Positions 32,376 through 37,020 of a stretch of DNA of 37,020 nucleotides are shown one piece after another. The first letter of the stretch is position 1. Every line of letters begins with the position of its first letter. Under the pieces are notes generated by a model. The model was not told the DNA's origin, made no database searches, and worked only from the letters and a program-made list of their open reading frames with translations. Both the position numbers and the translations under genes were made by a program. This stretch comes from Acetobacteraceae bacterium. GTDB lineage: Bacteria; Pseudomonadota; Alphaproteobacteria; Acetobacterales; Acetobacteraceae. The stretch spans positions 1 to 37,020 of the forward strand of contig PLXO01000092.1 of the NCBI GenBank assembly GCA_003151425.1, written 5' to 3'.

Positions 32376-35300
32376 ATGGCAAGACGGCGCTTCGTCCGCG
32401 GCGCCATCGCTTTCGGCTTCGGTCTCGTTCTGTTGACATTGATTGGCGGATCGTGGCTCCTGCTGCAACGCACGCAACAGACCGCGCTTCGTGCCGCCGA
32501 CGCGACGCTTCAGAATGCCGCACTGATCGTCGAAAGCGTCGTGAACCACCAATTGCTGCAGGTCGACGGCGCGTTGGTCAGCTTGCCCGCGTTGTTGGCC
32601 ACGATTGCCAGGGACGGACAGGCCGTTGATGCCCAATCCGCCGGACGTCTGCTCAGCGGGTTGAACTTCCAGACCTTCACCTTCCGCGACATCATCATGT
32701 TACGTCCGGACGGTGCGGTATGGGCCTCGGCACGGCCAAATCCCTGGAACAGCAACTTTTCGATCGACATGCCTGGTCGCGGTTCCGCTGCCCGCAATGG
32801 TGCCGCGGTTGTTGCCGGGCCAATCCGCAATCCCACAACGGGAGACTGGGTGTTACTGGTCGTGCGACAGGTGTCCGTGCCCGGTGTGGGTGTCATGGAC
32901 GCCGTGGCCGAAGTGCCATTGTTCCTGGTCACAAAGCTGTTCTCCGCGGTCGGCGCAATACCAGGCTTGCGGGTCGTTTTGGAAAGACGCAGCGGACAGC
33001 TTCTCGTCAGCCAGCCATATGACGAGATGCAGGTCGGCAAGCAGCAGCGCGTCGCCATCAGCAAGGTCCATGCGAGCGGCACCGTATTCATGGTGCCGTC
33101 GGATTTGATCCAGGTGCCGACCATCGGTGTCGCCAGGGCGAGTCTGTACGGCGACGTCATGATAGCGCTGACACTCGATCTGAATACGGCGATGGCGGAC
33201 TGGGTGCGGGATCGGGACCGCATGGTTGCCTCGGTCTCGATCGCCGTCGTCCTGGTGTTCGCCCTGGCTCTGACGCTCAACGCGGCACTCCGCCAGAGCG
33301 AACGCGCGGAAGCCGAACGCAGCAGAGCACGCGCCACGCTGGATGCCGCCATCGAGTCGATGTCGGACGGGTTCGTCATGTGGGATCGCGATGATCGGCT
33401 GGTGACCTGCAACGAGCAGTACCGGCACATGTACCGGCTCAGCGCCGACTTCATCAGCCCTGGAGCCAAATTCGAGGACATCATCCGGGGCGGTATCCAG
33501 CGCGGCCAATACCCGCAGGCGACTGGCGACATGGAGGAATTCGTCAGGCAGCTCACGGCCTGGCATCACCACAACGAGGGCCCGCTGGAGCGCGAACTGC
33601 CCGACCATCGCTGGATCCTGATCACGGAGCGCAGCACGCCCGACGGCGGCATCGTCGGCATCCGGACAGATATCACCGACCTGAAGACGGCCCTGTCCAA
33701 GCTGGAGGCGGCGAACGAGCGCGCCCAGCAGGCGGTGGAGGAGACGCAACTGCAAAACGCCGCCCTGCGAGAACGCGACCGGGCACTGCATATCCAGAAC
33801 GTGCTGTTCGACGCAGCTCTGAACAACATGTCACAGGGGCTGCTGATGACCGATCGCAACCAGAGGCTGATCGTCCACAATAATCGGTTCCTCGACCTGT
33901 TCGCGATTGATCCGGCGGCGTTTTCCGCGGGGTTGGCGACGCATGATATATTCGACAGGATGCAAGCATCCGGCCAGTTTCCCGTCGACGTGCTGGAGAA
34001 CGCCTATCTGAAACAGCGGGGCCTGGCAGACGCCCAGCAGAGCGGATCGTTCGTCATGACCAGCGAACAGGGACGCTCGATCGCGATCTCGCAACGCCCG
34101 ATCGCCGACGGAGGTTGGATTGCCACCTATGAAGACGTGTCGGAGCAGCGACGCGCCGAGGAACATATCCGCTTCGCCGCACATCACGATGCCCTGACGT
34201 CGCTGCCCAATCGTGTTCTGTTCCGCATCCGCCTCGACGAGATGATCACCAGCCTGACCCACCCGGGCGCTGGATTGGCACTCCTCTATGTCGATCTCGA
34301 CAGGTTCAAACAGGTCAACGACACGCTGGGTCACCCGATGGGTGACGCCCTGCTTGAGGCTGCCGGCCGTCGGCTGATGAACTGCCTGCGGGACACCGAC
34401 ATCATCGCGCGCCTTGGTGGGGATGAGTTTGCCATCGCTCATGTGTCGACCGACATGCCGGCGGCGGCGGAGCATCTCGCCCAGCGAGTCATCGACACGC
34501 TGAGCGCGCCCTACAAGCTCGCGGGTCACACGATCATCGGCGGCGCCAGCATTGGCATCGCGCTGACCGACACCGCCGACATGGACGCAGATACACTGTT
34601 GAAAAATGCCGATATGGCCCTGTACCAGTCGAAAGCCAAAGGCCGTGGCAGTTTTAGCCTGTTCGAGGCGGACATGGAAACGCAGTTGATCACCCGTCTT
34701 GCGATCGAGGAGGACCTGCGCGACGCGCTGGATCGAAAAGAGTTCGAGCTGCTGTATCAGCCATTGTACGATCTCAGCAACGACCGCATTGCCGGCTTCG
34801 AAGCGCTGATCCGCTGGCATCACCCGGTCCGCGGCACCGTCTCTCCCCTGCAGTTCATTCATATCGCGGAGGAGACGGGACTGATCCATTCCATCGGGGC
34901 ATGGGTGCTGAACAAGGCCTGCGCCGATGCCATGAAACTGCCCGACGACGTCAGGGTGGCGGTCAACCTGTCGCCGGCACAGTTCGGCACCGGCGACATC
35001 GTCGAGATCGTGGCCGCCGCGCTGCACGCGTCCGGTCTGCCGGCAAATCGACTGGAGCTGGAAATCACCGAGACGACCTTGCTCGATAACAACGACAACA
35101 CGATCGCGCTGTTGTTCCGGCTGCACGCGCTGGGCCTGCGCATAGCACTCGACGATTTCGGCACGGGATACTCCTCGTTGACCTACCTTCGCATCTTCCC
35201 ATTCGACAAGATCAAGATCGATCAGTCCTTCGTCCGGGAAATGGCGACGCGGCCAGACTGTGCCGCAATCGTCAATTCCGTGGTGGCGCTGGCAAACAAG

Positions 35301-35474
35301 CTTAACATCACCACGACCGCTGAAGGCATCGAAACCCTCGATCAGCTCAAGCTCGTCCGCGAGACCGGCTGCACCGAGGCGCAGGGCTACCTGTTCAGCG
35401 TGCCTCGCCCGCTGCAGGACATTCTCGATTTCTTCGCGGTGTCATTGGTCGCAACGGCCGACGTCCAGGGTTGA
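32376..35474 (+). CDS. Membrane sensor with two PAS, GGDEF and EAL domains
   Basis: About 1032 residues from the ATG at 32376; the frame is open from 31884 but residues before 32376 are Arg-rich and unlike protein. Order: a transmembrane helix (about 10-30), a periplasmic sensor region (about 31-270), a second transmembrane helix (about 280-300), PAS (from ISMSDGFVMWD-like sequence, residue ~325), PAS (near 480, NNMSQGLLMTD), GGDEF and EAL. The GGDEF motif is intact (681-685) and is preceded by an RxxD inhibitory site (RDTD, five residues before). The EAL motif is intact (809-811), as is DDFGTGYSSL. Both synthesis and breakdown of cyclic di-GMP are possible; the net activity cannot be told. 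No transporter or response regulator is paired with it. Confidence 0.92.
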   Translation: MARRRFVRGAIAFGFGLVLLTLIGGSWLLLQRTQQTALRAADATLQNAALIVESVVNHQLLQVDGALVSLPALLATIARDGQAVDAQSAGRLLSGLNFQTFTFRDIIMLRPDGAVWASARPNPWNSNFSIDMPGRGSAARNGAAVVAGPIRNPTTGDWVLLVVRQVSVPGVGVMDAVAEVPLFLVTKLFSAVGAIPGLRVVLERRSGQLLVSQPYDEMQVGKQQRVAISKVHASGTVFMVPSDLIQVPTIGVARASLYGDVMIALTLDLNTAMADWVRDRDRMVASVSIAVVLVFALALTLNAALRQSERAEAERSRARATLDAAIESMSDGFVMWDRDDRLVTCNEQYRHMYRLSADFISPGAKFEDIIRGGIQRGQYPQATGDMEEFVRQLTAWHHHNEGPLERELPDHRWILITERSTPDGGIVGIRTDITDLKTALSKLEAANERAQQAVEETQLQNAALRERDRALHIQNVLFDAALNNMSQGLLMTDRNQRLIVHNNRFLDLFAIDPAAFSAGLATHDIFDRMQASGQFPVDVLENAYLKQRGLADAQQSGSFVMTSEQGRSIAISQRPIADGGWIATYEDVSEQRRAEEHIRFAAHHDALTSLPNRVLFRIRLDEMITSLTHPGAGLALLYVDLDRFKQVNDTLGHPMGDALLEAAGRRLMNCLRDTDIIARLGGDEFAIAHVSTDMPAAAEHLAQRVIDTLSAPYKLAGHTIIGGASIGIALTDTADMDADTLLKNADMALYQSKAKGRGSFSLFEADMETQLITRLAIEEDLRDALDRKEFELLYQPLYDLSNDRIAGFEALIRWHHPVRGTVSPLQFIHIAEETGLIHSIGAWVLNKACADAMKLPDDVRVAVNLSPAQFGTGDIVEIVAAALHASGLPANRLELEITETTLLDNNDNTIALLFRLHALGLRIALDDFGTGYSSLTYLRIFPFDKIKIDQSFVREMATRPDCAAIVNSVVALANKLNITTTAEGIETLDQLKLVRETGCTEAQGYLFSVPRPLQDILDFFAVSLVATADVQG

Positions 35475-35564
35475 ATCACCGCGTTGCCGGCGCCGGTGAA
35501 CCCCGTGCCTCGCCCAGCGGATCTCCAGCCCGGGCGTCCGCCGTGCCGCGGCGTCCGAACCGGA

Positions 35565-35855
35565 TCACAGCCAGGCGCCGTCCTTGAACACAAGCCGGAA
35601 CTGCCGGACCGAGGTGGTGGCGAACAGCCCGGCATCGACGTAGGGATCGGCAATCGCGAATGCGTCAGCTTCCGCCGCGTCCGCCACGTCTATGATCAGT
35701 ATGGACCCGCCCTGTTTGCCCGCGTCATCGAGAAGCGCTCCGCCATACATGATCTTGTCGAGGACGGTTTCCAGATACAGGAGATGCTTGGGTCTTTCCG
35801 ATAGCCTCAGGTTGAGGCTGTTCGGCTTATCATGGCGAATCACGGCGAATAGCAT
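35565..35855 (-). CDS. YciI family protein
   Basis: 96 residues from the ATG at 35855, preceded by AAGGAAG. It begins MLFAVIRHDKPN and has the ferredoxin-like pattern of the YCII-related domain: RPKHLLYLETV, a Gly-rich turn, SILIIDVADAAEADAFAIADPY with the conserved D-P, and a C-terminal strand. YciI proteins are small, possibly enzymatic, with no settled function. The frame continues to 35987 but the additional residues are not family-like. It is a single gene converging on the GGDEF-EAL gene. Confidence 0.87.
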   Translation of the reverse strand: MLFAVIRHDKPNSLNLRLSERPKHLLYLETVLDKIMYGGALLDDAGKQGGSILIIDVADAAEADAFAIADPYVDAGLFATTSVRQFRLVFKDGAWL

Positions 35856-36030
35856 GACTGATCTTCCTTCTGTTCGCGAGCGCGGCCGCCATCGAACGAC
35901 CAGGCGTAGCGGCCGTTGCCCGGCGGAGCGGCCCAGACGGCCGCACCATGGCGACGATTGGTGACCGTCGGGTAAACCGAGGCGCAAGCGAATGGCCAGC
36001 CACGCGGCGAGAGTTGGCTTGACAACGCGG

Positions 36031-36114
36031 GACTTTGTCGCTCATGCAGCGTTGCGCTGACTTTGTCGCTCATGCGGCGTTGCGCTGACTTTGTCGCTCA
36101 CGCGGCGTTGCGCT
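36031..36114. repeat. 28-bp tandem repeat, three copies
   Basis: Three consecutive 28-bp units at 36031-36058, 36059-36086 and 36087-36114, each GACTTTGTCGCTCA followed by a GC-rich half ending GTTGCGCT, differing at one or two positions. It lies in the 430-bp gap between the YciI gene and the second acetyltransferase. Multiple short direct repeats of this type occur at ends of some insertion sequences (IS21 group), so it may be an IS end remnant; no transposase is present. Confidence 0.7.
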
Positions 36115-36287
36115 GATCCGGCCGGGCGCCGATGAGGGCGACGTTCCTCGGGGCCGGCTGGGCCAGGCCGGAGACGCCCAAATCAACACCGCGCTGTAAA
36201 GGAATTGCAAACGCGTTGGCCTTAGCATTGGTCGGCCGTCTGCTCACGGCGCTGGCAGTAACCGGCTCTACTGGAGGTCAGAATCAG

Positions 36288-36899
36288 ATGGACCAATCTG
36301 TGCGAAGTGGTGCAAAGCGAGGCGCGGTCGTCCCCTCGGTCAGTTCCCCCGACCGGGCGTGCGCGGAAGACATAGTCGTCCGCTGCCCGTCCGAGGCTGA
36401 CATCCCCGCACTCGCGGTGCACTTCTCGGAAATGCAATCCCATTACAAACAGCCGGTGTCGGACGCCGCGGCCACAAAAGCGGCCGCCCTGGCGTGCAGG
36501 GCACCCACGAGCACCTTCGACCCGCGCGTCCTTGTCGCCCTGGCGGGCGACGCAGTCGTTGGCTCGCTGGTCATGAATGTTACCTTTCCGGCATCCGAAT
36601 TGAGCCTGGCGCTCTATATCCGTGATCTTTACGTGGCGAAGGCTGCGCGACGGCGCGGTGTGGGACAGATGCTCGTGCAGGCTGCGACGCACCTTAGAGC
36701 CAGCGAAGGCTTTTCAGCACTGGAGTGGACGACGGATTCGACGAACGCGGCGGCCCGCAGGTTGTATGAGGCATGCGGAGCGAGACAGGTGGAGCGAACC
36801 TATTTTAACGAGCGGCGGGGACTTGACGAGCGACGCGGAGTTAAGCGGCCGGTTGCTGCCGAACGTCGCCTGCGTGACGGGCGGGTTCCCACCACGTGA
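36288..36899 (+). CDS. GNAT family N-acetyltransferase (copy B)
   Basis: 203 residues from the ATG at 36288, which has GGAGG about 11 bases upstream; the frame is open from 36132. The GNAT motifs match copy A at 31145-31672 closely: VRCPSEADIPALAVHFSEM, then LYIRDLYVAKAARRRGVGQM and FSALEWTTDSTNAAARRLY. The C-terminal 35 residues are Arg-rich and not shared with copy A. Its TGA stop overlaps the first base of the second tRNA-Thr fragment, so recombination at this att copy has probably set the 3' end. Substrate unknown. Confidence 0.85.
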   Translation: MDQSVRSGAKRGAVVPSVSSPDRACAEDIVVRCPSEADIPALAVHFSEMQSHYKQPVSDAAATKAAALACRAPTSTFDPRVLVALAGDAVVGSLVMNVTFPASELSLALYIRDLYVAKAARRRGVGQMLVQAATHLRASEGFSALEWTTDSTNAAARRLYEACGARQVERTYFNERRGLDERRGVKRPVAAERRLRDGRVPTT

Positions 36900-36944
36900 T
36901 TCGTAATCAGTAGGTCCACGGTTCAAATCCGCGCCTCGGCACCC
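36899..36944 (+). repeat. Second tRNA-Thr(CGT) 3' half: degenerate attachment-site copy
   Basis: The first 33 bp are identical to 27864-27896. The remaining 13 bp differ at three places, which breaks one base pair of the T arm, changes the acceptor stem and turns CCA to CCC. There is again no 5' half. Same orientation as the other copy, so the 9-kb segment between is flanked by direct repeats. The remaining 76 bp to the window end show no gene. Confidence 0.8.
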
Positions 36945-37020
36945 ATAAAATCAGGTTCGTCGGGTGAATCTGTGGGTGATTGACGATCCCCTATTAGGCC
37001 GAACTTCGCCATAAATTTCT

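Noticed and set aside
33831..35126. 431-residue minus-strand frame inside the GGDEF-EAL gene
   Set aside because: Antisense shadow; rich in Gln/Arg/Asp with no domain, while the other strand has intact GGDEF and EAL.
36031..36114. CRISPR array
   Set aside because: Units follow one another without spacers and there are no cas genes.

Overview
The window is GC-rich DNA, densely coded and with alphaproteobacterial-looking genes throughout. The phage-type integrase, the DUF5681 and HGGxSTG proteins and the zinc-ribbon protein resemble families I associate with Rhodospirillales/Acetobacteraceae islands. That assignment is an inference from protein flavour; there is no rRNA or marker gene to fix a species.

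Layout. (1) 0.4-12 kb is metabolic. A dimethylglycine-dehydrogenase-like flavoprotein (minus strand) diverges from an operon encoding a spermidine/putrescine-type ABC importer (binding protein, two permeases, ATPase), and that operon ends in a trimethylamine-dehydrogenase-like flavoenzyme. The set suggests uptake and oxidative demethylation of a methylated amine or betaine. A crotonase and an NDP-forming acyl-CoA synthetase face the operon from the minus strand. (2) 12.2-27.9 kb is an integrative element with nearly all genes on the minus strand. Read from its integrase end it contains: a P4-type tyrosine integrase; a two-gene cargo (a helical protein starting Met-Gly, then a QueC-like ATP-pyrophosphatase with a C-terminal extension); a control region of direct repeats and a palindrome; an AlpA-like regulator; a primase-like gene split by a homopolymer frameshift; a DUF927 ATPase; a zinc-ribbon protein; a dense GTCGGAAC repeat array that looks like an iteron origin; a run of conserved mobile-element genes; and a second, XerC/D-like integrase with two small partners. 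(3) 27.9-36.9 kb lies between two direct copies of the 3' half of a tRNA-Thr(CGT) gene. It carries an orphan TRAP binding protein, an EamA exporter, two paralogous GNAT acetyltransferases, a large PAS-GGDEF-EAL protein and a YciI-like protein, plus a nested palindrome and a 28-bp tandem repeat. It has no integrase of its own and looks like an older island or a captured segment.

How it works together. Region 2 has the order of a P4-like satellite or small integrative element: integrase, cargo, AlpA, primase, helicase, origin. In such elements the slot between integrase and AlpA often holds anti-phage genes. The two-gene QueC-like module in that slot is the best candidate here for a little-described system. 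QueC-type enzymes make an amide/nitrile on 7-deazaguanine, and related enzymes in type IV CBASS attach a deazaguanine to a partner protein's N-terminus. The partner here has a strong ribosome binding site in front of a Met-Gly start and is translationally coupled to the QueC-like gene.

Two element genes (primase and DUF5681 protein) need a one-base correction in a homopolymer run to read through. Either the assembly has indel errors or the element is decaying; the sequence alone cannot tell.
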